A DNA stretch of 20,860 bases from a bacterium (GTDB taxonomy: Bacteria > Patescibacteriota > Minisyncoccia > Minisyncoccales > JANBVM01): positions 1 to 20,860 of the forward strand of contig JAUVBU010000003.1 in the NCBI GenBank assembly GCA_030591065.1, given 5' to 3'. How positions within the stretch are numbered: position 1 is the first letter of the stretch; each line of letters starts with the position of its first letter. The translations under genes and the position numbers were made by a program. Positions 5,748 to 12,607 of the stretch are shown here, piece after piece. The notes below the pieces were generated by a model, which was not told the DNA's origin, ran no database searches, and saw only the letters and a program-made list of their open reading frames with translations.

Positions 5748-7808
5748 TTAATCTATTATTTGCTTAAAGTTAATAATCTTTAAAACAGACTCTTCTACAA
5801 GTGCCTCGGAAAACTCTTTGTCTTCTACCATTTTTAAGAAAACGTCCATAGCTTCATCTACCGGGCTTCTCCATCCAGAAAAAATTAAAAGATCAACGCC
5901 AGCCCGAAAAGGTTTAGCCAAGATTTCTTTTAAAGTAAAGTTGTTTAATAATGAATCTTGAGATAAATCGTCACAAATAATCAAACTACTTGTTCCGAGT
6001 TCATCTTTTAGGTAATCAATAGCTTCTACAGAGAAAGCAAAAGGTAATAAGAAATCAATCTCTGGATATATGGCATTAGAAACCATAATTAACTCTGGAT
6101 TAGCCTCCATAGCTTTTTTAAATTGAAGAATTTCGGGAAGATTAATTCGAGCTAAATCATACTCGGGGTTAAAGGAAACGTCTGTATATCCGGGGAAATG
6201 TTTTATTGTACTTAAAATTCCAGCATCTTTTTGTCCTAAGACTAAAGACTTAGCAATCTCTCCAGAAACTTCCGGTGTTTTTTGGAAAGCACGTTCGAAA
6301 TAAAAGTTTTCTTCTCCTAGGTCGTCTAAAAGAGGAGCAAGATTAATATTAACTCCTACTTCTTTTAATTCTTTTCCTCTGGCTAAGCCAATTATATATG
6401 CCTCTTCAGTTGTTTCTATCTCTGATTGAGGTGTTTTCTCTTCTAAAAACGGAATTCTAGAAATCATTCCTCCTTCTTGGTCAACGGCAATTAAAAGAGG
6501 TAGTCCAGAAACTCTCCTAGAAAGAGACTGGAGCTCTTGAGTTAAAGTTGTTAGCTGTTCTTTATTTTCTATATTATCAGAAAGTAATAACACTCCTCCA
6601 GGCTTGTATTTTTCAAAAAAGGTTTCTATCTGAGGAGTAACTATTTTTCCCTCAAAACCAACCATAAATAGTTGTCCAATATTTTCAAGAGGTAAAAGTT
6701 CAACAGTCTCTATTTCTGTTGTTGTGGGGGTGCTAGTAGGTACAATTATAGCGTCTAGTGCTCCTAAGGCTTTTTCTATGCTTTCAAAAGAAGAGGACAA
6801 GATAAAATAATCTTTAAATAAAGAATAACAAACACCTAAGTCTTCTCGAGAAATAGTTATATAACGAATAGGAATTTCTTCGTTAACATCAAAACTTTTA
6901 AAAGTAGAAGTTGTAGAGGTTGGAAGTAAGTTACCGAAGAGAGAAAACCCCTCTTCTATTATTTTTGCTTCCCAAAGTTCTAGTGTTTTTCCTGGAGCTT
7001 TTTCCCCTTCAATTTTAATAATAAGGACCTCTCTTTGTCCCTCCTCTTGAGGGTATGCTAAAAAATTAAAAGTTTCTCCAGTTGACTCTCCAATATTTTT
7101 TAAAAGGGTATCAAGATAAAGGTCTTCGGCAAAGCTTTCTAACTTAACCGGCTCTCCAGTCTCTTTGTTTTTAATCAAGATTCTAGAAAAAAGGTTTTCT
7201 GGTAAAGTATCTTCAATTAACTGTTCTGTGGCGGTTGCAAAAATTCCCCTATTATTCACTAACTCAATAGAGACAGTTTTTTCAATAGAAATAATATCTG
7301 GAGAAATAGTTTCCTTTTCAACCACGATAGGTTCTTTTTCTGGTTCTTCTGAAATAAAAAGATCTTCCTTTATGTCTTCTTGGTTTTTCCAAGGAGAAAG
7401 ACTTTCAAATCCAGGTATTCCAAAAGTAGAGACCCAATAAACAGTTCCTATAGTAAAAACAAAAAACAAAAAAAATCCCACCCTCCTTAAGACTTTATTT
7501 GTTCGAGTCGGACTTTTAGATGATTTAGGAATAAAGGATAATTTTGGAGAAGAGTCTTTTTTAGTCACAGAAACAGGAGTGTTTATAAAGCCACCCTTTT
7601 TACTTTTAGACCCAGTAATTTTTGTTCTGTCTCTTTCAGCTTTTCCCTCACGAAGAGCCTTGAGATCTTTTCTCATTGTTCGAATTTCTTCTCTTTTCAA
7701 AAACTCCAATTTTTTATCTTCTCCTTCCTTATTAATCCGCTGAGGTCTTTTTCTAAAACCTGTGGTTTCTTTTTTCGGTTGGTTTGTCTTGAGAATTTCG
7801 TTCATCAT
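5748..7808 (-). CDS. Membrane-anchored protein with extracellular GH3 (NagZ-like) domain, probably altered catalytic loop
   Basis: 686 residues. A long basic, lysine-rich cytoplasmic tail (1-107) precedes one membrane helix (about 108-127), so the rest is probably outside. Residues about 130-365 are an unrecognised alpha/beta region with Thr/Ser-rich linkers near 296-303 and 357-366. Residues about 375-686 form a GH3 domain: DQEGG with a following Arg (443-451), K-H-F-P-G (536-540), and D-D-L (613-615) carrying the expected nucleophile Asp. GH3 N-acetylhexosaminidases usually continue K-H-F-P-G-H/L-G to a D-S-H acid/base motif; here it reads G-Y-T-D and then N-P-E-Y-D with no His. Substrate is unknown; peptidoglycan amino sugars are a guess from the family. 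The ATG at 7808 lies inside pnp, a 56-base overlap; a second ATG follows directly. No Shine-Dalgarno is visible. Confidence 0.82.
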   Translation of the reverse strand: MMNEILKTNQPKKETTGFRKRPQRINKEGEDKKLEFLKREEIRTMRKDLKALREGKAERDRTKITGSKSKKGGFINTPVSVTKKDSSPKLSFIPKSSKSPTRTNKVLRRVGFFLFFVFTIGTVYWVSTFGIPGFESLSPWKNQEDIKEDLFISEEPEKEPIVVEKETISPDIISIEKTVSIELVNNRGIFATATEQLIEDTLPENLFSRILIKNKETGEPVKLESFAEDLYLDTLLKNIGESTGETFNFLAYPQEEGQREVLIIKIEGEKAPGKTLELWEAKIIEEGFSLFGNLLPTSTTSTFKSFDVNEEIPIRYITISREDLGVCYSLFKDYFILSSSFESIEKALGALDAIIVPTSTPTTTEIETVELLPLENIGQLFMVGFEGKIVTPQIETFFEKYKPGGVLLLSDNIENKEQLTTLTQELQSLSRRVSGLPLLIAVDQEGGMISRIPFLEEKTPQSEIETTEEAYIIGLARGKELKEVGVNINLAPLLDDLGEENFYFERAFQKTPEVSGEIAKSLVLGQKDAGILSTIKHFPGYTDVSFNPEYDLARINLPEILQFKKAMEANPELIMVSNAIYPEIDFLLPFAFSVEAIDYLKDELGTSSLIICDDLSQDSLLNNFTLKEILAKPFRAGVDLLIFSGWRSPVDEAMDVFLKMVEDKEFSEALVEESVLKIINFKQIID

Positions 7809-9900
7809 GAGAGTTTAACTCTTTGTTTAAAGCTAAATTTATTCTGCCCTGATCGTCTATAGCGATAACTTTAACAGGGACAGTATCTCCGATATTTAAA
7901 ACATCTTCAACTTTGTTTATCCTACGCGAGGACATTTTAGAGATATGTAGTAACCCATCTTGACCGGGTAATAATTCTACAAAAGCTCCAAAAGTTAAAA
8001 TTCTTTTAACTTTACCTTCAAAGACTTCTCCGGCCATAACTTCCCTAGTAAGGCTTTCTATCCAAGCAGAAGCTTTTTTAGCGTCTTCTTCTTTTTCTGC
8101 AGTAACAAAGATTCTGCCGGTATCCTCAACGTCAACCGAAGCATTGCATTCGTCGATTATTTGATTAATCATTTTTCCTCCAGGACCGATTACTTTACCA
8201 ATTTTTTCTGGATTAATTTGAAGAGTCAAAACTCGAGGGGCAAAAGGAGAAAGATTTTCTCTTGGCTTTTCTATAGTTTGGGTTATTTTTTCTAAAATGT
8301 GAAGTCTAGCATTTTTTCCTTTTTCTAGTGTTTCTTTAAAAATAGTTTCCGAAATGCCATCAACTTTAACGTCTAACTGAATTGCCGTTATCCCATTTTT
8401 CGTTCCAGCTATCTTAAAGTCCATGTCACCGTAATGATCTTCTGGTCCTTGAATATCGGTAAGGATTTTATATTTACCATTACTATCAATCGCCAAGCCT
8501 AAAGCTATTCCGGTAACAGGAGCCTTTATTGGTACTCCAGCGTCCATTAAAGCTAAAGAAGAGCTAGAGGCAGAAGCCATACTACTTGAACCATTTGAAG
8601 ACAATATTTCAGAAACAACTCGAATAGTATAAGGAAATGTTTCGAAAGGAGGAATAACAGGAATTAAAGCTTTTTCGGCCAACATTCCGTGCCCAATTTC
8701 TCTTCTTCCGGGGCCTCTCATTGGTTTTACTTCTCCTACAGAATAAGGAGGAAAATTATAGTGATGTAAAAAGCGTTTTTTCCCAGAACCTTCCATTCTC
8801 TCTGATAGTTGAGCGTCTCCAGGAGAACCTAAGGTTACTATAGAGAGTGATTTTGTTAACCCTCGAGAAAACATTCCAGAACCATGAATTCGAGGAAGAA
8901 GAGATAATTCACAATCAAGGTTCCTTACTTGGTCAAGTTTTCTTCCGTCTGGTCTTTGGTCTTTCTCTAGAAGGTTTTTGTGTATGATTCTATTAACTTC
9001 TTCTTCAAAGAAGTTCTCAGTATAATTTATTTCCTCTGGATAGTTTTCTTTAACAAAAAGAGCTATTTCTTTTTTTAACTCATCTATGGCGGCAGCTCTT
9101 TCCATTTTTTCTTCTAAATAAACAGATTTTTCTAATCTATCTTTTAATAGGTCTCTGACGGCTACTTCTAATTCTTTGTTGGTTTCGATAGGATCTAAAG
9201 TAATTTTTTCTTTACCAATTTCTTTTTGAATTTTCTTTTGAAAATCAACAAGTTTTTCAAGGTATGGTCTAGAAAATTCATATGCATCAAAAACTAATTT
9301 CTCGTCTACTTGCTGAAAGTTTCCCTCTATCATATTTAATAAAATACCATCTTTTTCTATCGCTCCAAAAACAACGTCAATATTACTTTTTTCTAGTTCT
9401 TTATATGTTGGGTTTAAAATAAATTTATTTTCAATGCGTCCTACCCGAACCGCAGCTATGGGTTTTGTCCAAGGAATATCTGAAATTAATAAAGCTAAAG
9501 AAGCGGCTAATAATCCTAAGGTGCTAGCTTCATTTTCTTTATCCCAAGAGAGAATGGTAATTACTATTTGAACTTCTCTTTTTAGCTCTTTCGGAAAAAG
9601 GGGCCTAATAGCTCGGTCAATTAACCTAGCGTGACAGGTGGCTTCATCAGAAGACCTTCCTTCTCTTCTTCTATATCTTGAACCCCCAATCTTGCCAGCG
9701 GCGTAAAACTTTTCTTCATAATTAACTGTTAAAGGAAAAAAACCAGCTTGCTCTTTTTCCCTCTTTGACATTACGGCTGTGGCTAAAAGTGAAGTTTCTC
9801 CGTATTGGAGAAGGATAGATCCATTGCTTTGCTCGGCAAAGCCAGAAGTTTTAATTATTAAGTCTCTTCCACTAATATTAGTCTTAAAGTTCTTATTCAT
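7753..9900 (-). CDS. pnp: Polyribonucleotide nucleotidyltransferase (PNPase)
   Basis: Phosphorolytic 3'-5' exoribonuclease, central to mRNA decay. From the ATG at 9900 it has 715 residues, the usual size. Order: first RNase PH domain with the R-R-R-E-G-R RNA-contact stretch, helical linker domain, second RNase PH domain with catalytic G-D-M-D-F-K, a KH domain (V-I-G-P-G-G-K) and a C-terminal S1 domain (G-A-F-V-E-L, H-I-S-K). A GTG at 9939 would add 13 residues (MASVSAPRIDRIH); the ATG is preferred because the N-x-F-x-x-x-x-x-G-R-D-L family start begins right after it. The 151-base gap from the NYN gene is the largest inside this unit and holds only short A+T-rich dyads (for example GGTG-CT-CACC near 9995), so a processed leader is possible but not shown. 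The leader carries GATAGAATACATATG. Its last codons overlap the GH3 gene. Confidence 0.97.
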   Translation of the reverse strand: MNKNFKTNISGRDLIIKTSGFAEQSNGSILLQYGETSLLATAVMSKREKEQAGFFPLTVNYEEKFYAAGKIGGSRYRRREGRSSDEATCHARLIDRAIRPLFPKELKREVQIVITILSWDKENEASTLGLLAASLALLISDIPWTKPIAAVRVGRIENKFILNPTYKELEKSNIDVVFGAIEKDGILLNMIEGNFQQVDEKLVFDAYEFSRPYLEKLVDFQKKIQKEIGKEKITLDPIETNKELEVAVRDLLKDRLEKSVYLEEKMERAAAIDELKKEIALFVKENYPEEINYTENFFEEEVNRIIHKNLLEKDQRPDGRKLDQVRNLDCELSLLPRIHGSGMFSRGLTKSLSIVTLGSPGDAQLSERMEGSGKKRFLHHYNFPPYSVGEVKPMRGPGRREIGHGMLAEKALIPVIPPFETFPYTIRVVSEILSSNGSSSMASASSSSLALMDAGVPIKAPVTGIALGLAIDSNGKYKILTDIQGPEDHYGDMDFKIAGTKNGITAIQLDVKVDGISETIFKETLEKGKNARLHILEKITQTIEKPRENLSPFAPRVLTLQINPEKIGKVIGPGGKMINQIIDECNASVDVEDTGRIFVTAEKEEDAKKASAWIESLTREVMAGEVFEGKVKRILTFGAFVELLPGQDGLLHISKMSSRRINKVEDVLNIGDTVPVKVIAIDDQGRINLALNKELNSHDERNSQDKPTEKRNHRF

Positions 9901-10051
9901 ATGTATTCTATCTATTCTTGGGGCAGAAACGCTTGCCACTCTTTTCGGAAATCTTTATTTTTAACTGTAAAAGAATGACTATCGGTGAGCACCCTTGAAG
10001 TTTATTAATTATTTTAATTTATGATTATTAATTTATCTGAAAGATCAATCT

Positions 10052-10555
10052 TTATTTTTTAAGAAGGAAAGTTTTAGGACTTTTCCCTAGATCTATAAAT
10101 TCGTCAGCACAAGCTTTAAGTTTAGAGGAGGTTGCTTTACCAAAAGCCATTATCTCTACTCTTTTCCCTTGGTTTTTTAAATATTCAACAAGTTGAATAA
10201 AATCACCATCTCCAGAAGCCAAAACAATAGTGTCTACGCTTGGGGAAATTCTGATTGCATCAACAGCAATTCCTACGTCCCAATCAGCTTTTTTCGCTCC
10301 GCCGAAAAATTCTTGTAAAGGCCTTACTCTTGTTTCTATTCCCATTTTAATTAGAGCTCCAAAAAAAGCTCTTTCTTCACCTGTCTTTGTTTTTACCACA
10401 TAAGCAAAAGCTCTAATTAGAATCCTCTTACTTACCGCTTTTTCTAAAACATTATTAAAATTTACCCTGGAGCTATGTAGATTTCTAGCACAATGATAAA
10501 GGTTTTGAACATCGATCAGTACAGCTATTCTTTGTCCGGGATGTTTTATGATCAT
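10052..10555 (-). CDS. NYN-domain (LabA/DUF88-type) putative endoribonuclease
   Basis: 167 residues, essentially one NYN (PIN-like) domain. Conserved acidic positions are visible in order: Asp15 in L-I-D-V-Q-N-L, Asp91 and Asp93 in K-K-A-D-W-D-V-G, Asp99 in A-V-D-A-I, and Asp116/Asp118 in A-S-G-D-G-D-F. These form the metal-binding pocket of NYN nucleases, so activity on RNA is likely although the target is unknown. It begins 4 bases after rpsO stops, and pnp follows, so it is embedded in the classic rpsO-pnp pair. That position suggests a role in rRNA or mRNA processing together with PNPase (inference). No signal peptide or membrane segment; cytoplasmic. No Shine-Dalgarno: the leader is AAAAATAAAACT. 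Confidence 0.88.
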   Translation of the reverse strand: MIIKHPGQRIAVLIDVQNLYHCARNLHSSRVNFNNVLEKAVSKRILIRAFAYVVKTKTGEERAFFGALIKMGIETRVRPLQEFFGGAKKADWDVGIAVDAIRISPSVDTIVLASGDGDFIQLVEYLKNQGKRVEIMAFGKATSSKLKACADEFIDLGKSPKTFLLKK

Positions 10556-10559
10556 AGTT

Positions 10560-10826
10560 TTATTTTTTTAACCCAACTTTTTTAATAACGGCCTTATATC
10601 TCTTTAAACTTTCTTTTTTTAGATATTTTAAAAGTTTTTTTCTTTTGGAAACCATTTTTAATAATCCTCTTTTTGAGTGGACGTCTTTGGGGTGTTGTTT
10701 TAAATGAGACAAAAGACCCTTAATTTCCTCGGTTAATAAGGCTACTTGAATATCGGGGGATCCAGTGTCTTTGTCGTGAACTTTACTCTTTTTAATGATT
10801 TCGTCTTTCTCTTTTCGTTTTAACAT
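10560..10826 (-). CDS. rpsO: 30S ribosomal protein S15
   Basis: 88 residues, the standard S15 length. Family signatures are D-T-G-S-P-x-x-Q-V-A near residues 20-29, the L-L-S-H-L-K-Q-H-P-K-D-x-H-S-x-R-G-L segment around 38-55, and V-S-x-R-K-K-L-L-x-Y-L near 59-69. S15 binds 16S rRNA in the central domain early in assembly, and in several bacteria it represses its own mRNA. The upstream 98 bases to the tRNA hold a candidate promoter with extended -10 and a 13-bp dyad, either of which could serve regulation. The NYN gene starts 4 bases downstream. Confidence 0.98.
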   Translation of the reverse strand: MLKRKEKDEIIKKSKVHDKDTGSPDIQVALLTEEIKGLLSHLKQHPKDVHSKRGLLKMVSKRKKLLKYLKKESLKRYKAVIKKVGLKK

Positions 10827-10860
10827 AGTTAGTTTATTAAATATTTTAATTAATATATCA

Positions 10861-10888
10861 GTTATAACACCTTCTTTTTCGGTGAAAA
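10861..10888 (-). promoter_or_regulatory. Candidate rpsO promoter with extended -10
   Basis: Reading leftward, TTTTCA (10888-10883), a 16-bp spacer, then TATAAC (10866-10861) preceded by TG one base upstream (TGTTATAAC). The -10 matches five of six consensus positions and has the TGn extension. The -35 and spacer coincide with the inverted repeat at 10868-10896, so binding of a protein to the dyad would occlude this promoter. Confidence 0.45.
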
Positions 10889-10896
10889 AGAAAGTG
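10868..10896 (-). repeat. 13-bp inverted repeat upstream of rpsO (hairpin or operator)
   Basis: Two 13-base arms (10868-10880 and 10884-10896) are separated by 3 bases. Twelve pairs are Watson-Crick; the remaining one is G.U on the minus transcript and C.A on the plus strand. No T-run follows in the leftward direction, so it is not a standard terminator. It lies between tRNA-Arg and rpsO, overlapping the candidate rpsO promoter. Confidence 0.7.
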
Positions 10897-10924
10897 GAAA
10901 GTCCCCTTGTAATGTCTTTTGAGG

Positions 10925-10998
10925 TGCCCTCGGCAGGGCTCGAACCTGCGCTCTCGACCTTAGAAGGGTCTTGCTTTATCCAGTTAAGCTACGAGGGC
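10925..10998 (-). tRNA. tRNA-Arg (anticodon UCU)
   Basis: A complete 74-base cloverleaf. Acceptor GCCCTCG pairs fully with CGAGGGC, discriminator A. D stem GCTT/AAGC has a loop containing GG; the anticodon arm has loop CTTCTAA with anticodon TCT (10964-10962); the T arm is GCAGG-TTCGAGC-CCTGC. The outermost anticodon-stem pair (27.43) is A.G, otherwise all stems pair. CCA is not encoded (CCT follows the discriminator). It reads AGA and AGG, AGA being a frequent Arg codon in these A+T-rich genes. It precedes rpsO by 98 bases on the same strand and follows the pilus-unit terminator. Confidence 0.96.
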
Positions 10999-11023
10999 CT
11001 ATTTTCCGTGTCACCCTCTGCTT

Positions 11024-11052
11024 AATATAGCATTAAACTTGATAAAAATAAA
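11024..11052 (-). promoter_or_regulatory. Candidate promoter for tRNA-Arg and the rpsO-pnp unit
   Basis: Reading leftward, a weak -35 TTTATT (11052-11047), a 17-bp spacer, then TATATT (11029-11024) with an upstream TGC, giving the extended -10 form TGCTATATT. The predicted start would fall around 11017, about 19 bases before the mature tRNA end. It lies between the pilus-unit terminator and the tRNA, where a new promoter is needed. Confidence 0.5.
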
Positions 11053-11102
11053 GGGCTTAAGAGAAAAATTAAGATTTTTAGTTACTTCTCTTTATTCTCT
11101 TG

Positions 11103-11137
11103 TTTTTTTAAAAAAAAGAGTAGAAACTACTCTTTTT
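11103..11137 (-). terminator. Rho-independent terminator of the pilus operon
   Basis: An 11-bp perfect stem, AAAAAGAGTAG (11113-11123) with CTACTCTTTTT (11127-11137), has a 3-base loop. Read leftward it ends in eight T (11117-11110). It begins 4 bases after the TAG stop of the last pilus-cluster gene. A following A-run (complement of 11109-11103) could extend the stem base. Confidence 0.85.
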
Positions 11138-11140
11138 AAG

Positions 11141-11482
11141 CTAATCCGTCGAGGTTTCATTCTCTTCCTCTTGGGTCGGAGGAGACATAAAGGGGCTAAC
11201 GTACTCTTTAAGGGTTGTTTTTTCAAATTTTTGATCTCTTTCTTCCCAAATTTCCAAAATTTCTTGATATGCTTTATTGTTGAATTGAAGCTGTCCATCA
11301 ATAATTTGAGGAACTTCTTTTTCAGATAAGGTATAATATCGGAAAAAAACAATTCCTCCAAAATTTAAAGATAAAAGAAGTAGTCCTAAAAATATTAGAA
11401 AAGCATTCTCTCCTAAAACTATAGGTAATTTTTTTAAAAAGGATCCGAGATTTTTTAATTGGAATATTTTAAAATTTATCAT
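11141..11482 (-). CDS. Small one-TM protein at the end of the pilMNO unit
   Basis: 113 residues, not assigned to a named family. A basic amphipathic N-terminus (1-22) precedes one membrane helix (about 27-46), followed by a 65-residue acidic, Gln/Glu-rich outer part ending in E-E-E-N-E-T-S-T-D. It has no lipobox Cys, so it is not a PilP-type lipoprotein, although it takes the place of pilP after pilO. The gene starts 6 bases after pilO stops and is followed at once by the operon terminator, so co-transcription with pilMNO is very likely. Role (inferred): accessory subunit of the PilMNO alignment complex, anchored in the membrane. It could also be a lineage-specific protein without pilus function. 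Confidence 0.7.
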   Translation of the reverse strand: MINFKIFQLKNLGSFLKKLPIVLGENAFLIFLGLLLLSLNFGGIVFFRYYTLSEKEVPQIIDGQLQFNNKAYQEILEIWEERDQKFEKTTLKEYVSPFMSPPTQEEENETSTD

Positions 11483-11488
11483 AAGGGA

Positions 11489-12049
11489 TTAATCCGTGAA
11501 AACTTTAAGAGAAAAATTAGCGTTGATACTATCAAAAAAACCTTTTTCTGGTTGTTCTTCGGAAAATTTTTCTTCTTTCAACTTAGAAATATTTAAATTA
11601 GTGACTTCTGTTAAATAGGGCCCTGACTCTATTTTTTCTAAGAACTGAAAAAAACTAAAAGAAGGAGCTCCCGAATTAACAAGAAAAGTCATAGATGGCC
11701 AAGGGTCAGTGTCTTTCTTTCGAGCTAAAGAGTAAGAAATCTCTATTGGGGCAAGGGAGCTTTGAGAACTTTTTTCTAAAAAAGAAATAAAACTTACGGG
11801 AGCTTCTGATTTAGCAAAAAGAACCTCTATTTTTTCTAAACTTTTTTTTATTTCAGGATAGTCTTTTTTAAACTCCTCGACGTCTCTTACTTTTCTTTCT
11901 AAAAGAGCAATCTCTTGTTTTTGGGCCGTTATTTGCTCTAAGCTTCCCTGAATATCTTTATATGTAGGAATAATTAAAAAAACAACTAAAAACCCACTCA
12001 AGAGAGAGGAAAGAATTAAAGAGAAATAAACTTTATTTTTTGAAGTCAT
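11489..12049 (-). CDS. pilO: Type IV pilus alignment protein PilO-like
   Basis: 186 residues. A short cytoplasmic N-terminus, one membrane helix (about 8-28), a coiled-coil stretch (about 30-75, with I-T-A-Q-K-Q-E-I-A-L-L-E-R-K), then a small alpha/beta domain (about 78-186). This is the PilO layout: TM, coiled coil and ferredoxin-like domain that pairs with PilN outside the membrane. Sequence conservation in PilO is low, so the call rests on topology plus position directly after pilN (9-base gap) and before the 113-residue protein. Start codon without Shine-Dalgarno. Confidence 0.85.
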   Translation of the reverse strand: MTSKNKVYFSLILSSLLSGFLVVFLIIPTYKDIQGSLEQITAQKQEIALLERKVRDVEEFKKDYPEIKKSLEKIEVLFAKSEAPVSFISFLEKSSQSSLAPIEISYSLARKKDTDPWPSMTFLVNSGAPSFSFFQFLEKIESGPYLTEVTNLNISKLKEEKFSEEQPEKGFFDSINANFSLKVFTD

Positions 12050-12058
12050 TTTCGTTAA

Positions 12059-12601
12059 TTATTTTGTCTTTAAGCTTGCGCTAAAATTAATTTCGGTTGG
12101 TCTTATCCAGCTTTCTGGAGAAAAAGATACACTAGAAACCCAGTCTTCTTTTTTAATAATTTCTTTAAATTGAAGGAGGGTTTCTCTGTCTGGACAGTAT
12201 CCAGAAAAAGAAACCTGAGCTACCTTTGCCTGACTTTCTTTAATAATAGCAATATTTAAGTTGGTTAAATAAGTTCCGGGGGTGAGGATTTTTTGAAATT
12301 TTTCCAATACGGAAGTCATAGTATAGCTGTTTTGATAAAAGAACTTTAAATCAGAAAGAAGGGTGTTCGCTTCAACTATCTCTCTTTCTATTTCCTGACT
12401 AAAAGCAACTGCTGTCTTTTTTTCCTCTAAAACAATTCTTTTTATCTCTAAATCTACCGCAATATAATTTTTTATTAAAAACAACACTAAAAACAGAGAA
12501 AGCAAAAAAGACAAAAACAATATACCTAAAACTAAAATTAGTCGTAAGTTTTTCTCTTCTAAAAGTTCTTTTTTTTGTTGTGCTGGTAATAAATTAATCA
12601 T
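12059..12601 (-). CDS. pilN: Type IV pilus alignment protein PilN
   Basis: 180 residues. It begins with the diagnostic I-N-L-L-P motif (residues 2-6), which docks in a groove of PilM, then a membrane helix (about 20-44), a coiled-coil (45-75) and a ferredoxin-like outer domain. The order pilM-pilN-pilO is kept, with a 6-base gap from pilM. PilN links the cytoplasmic PilM ring to PilO and aligns the pilus machine. No Shine-Dalgarno. Confidence 0.93.
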   Translation of the reverse strand: MINLLPAQQKKELLEEKNLRLILVLGILFLSFLLSLFLVLFLIKNYIAVDLEIKRIVLEEKKTAVAFSQEIEREIVEANTLLSDLKFFYQNSYTMTSVLEKFQKILTPGTYLTNLNIAIIKESQAKVAQVSFSGYCPDRETLLQFKEIIKKEDWVSSVSFSPESWIRPTEINFSASLKTK

Positions 12602-12607
12602 AAAATA

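Noticed and set aside
9901..9939. GTG-initiated 13-residue extension of PNPase
   Set aside because: The ATG at 9900 fits the family start directly; the extension has no family counterpart.
10868..10896. Reading the rpsO-upstream dyad as a terminator for the tRNA transcript
   Set aside because: No T-run follows in the leftward direction (TTATAACTG instead), so intrinsic termination is unlikely.
10795..11025. Plus-strand 76-codon frame spanning the rpsO start and the tRNA
   Set aside because: It lies across tRNA-Arg and a leader region on the opposite strand; frames of this type over tRNA genes are common artefacts.
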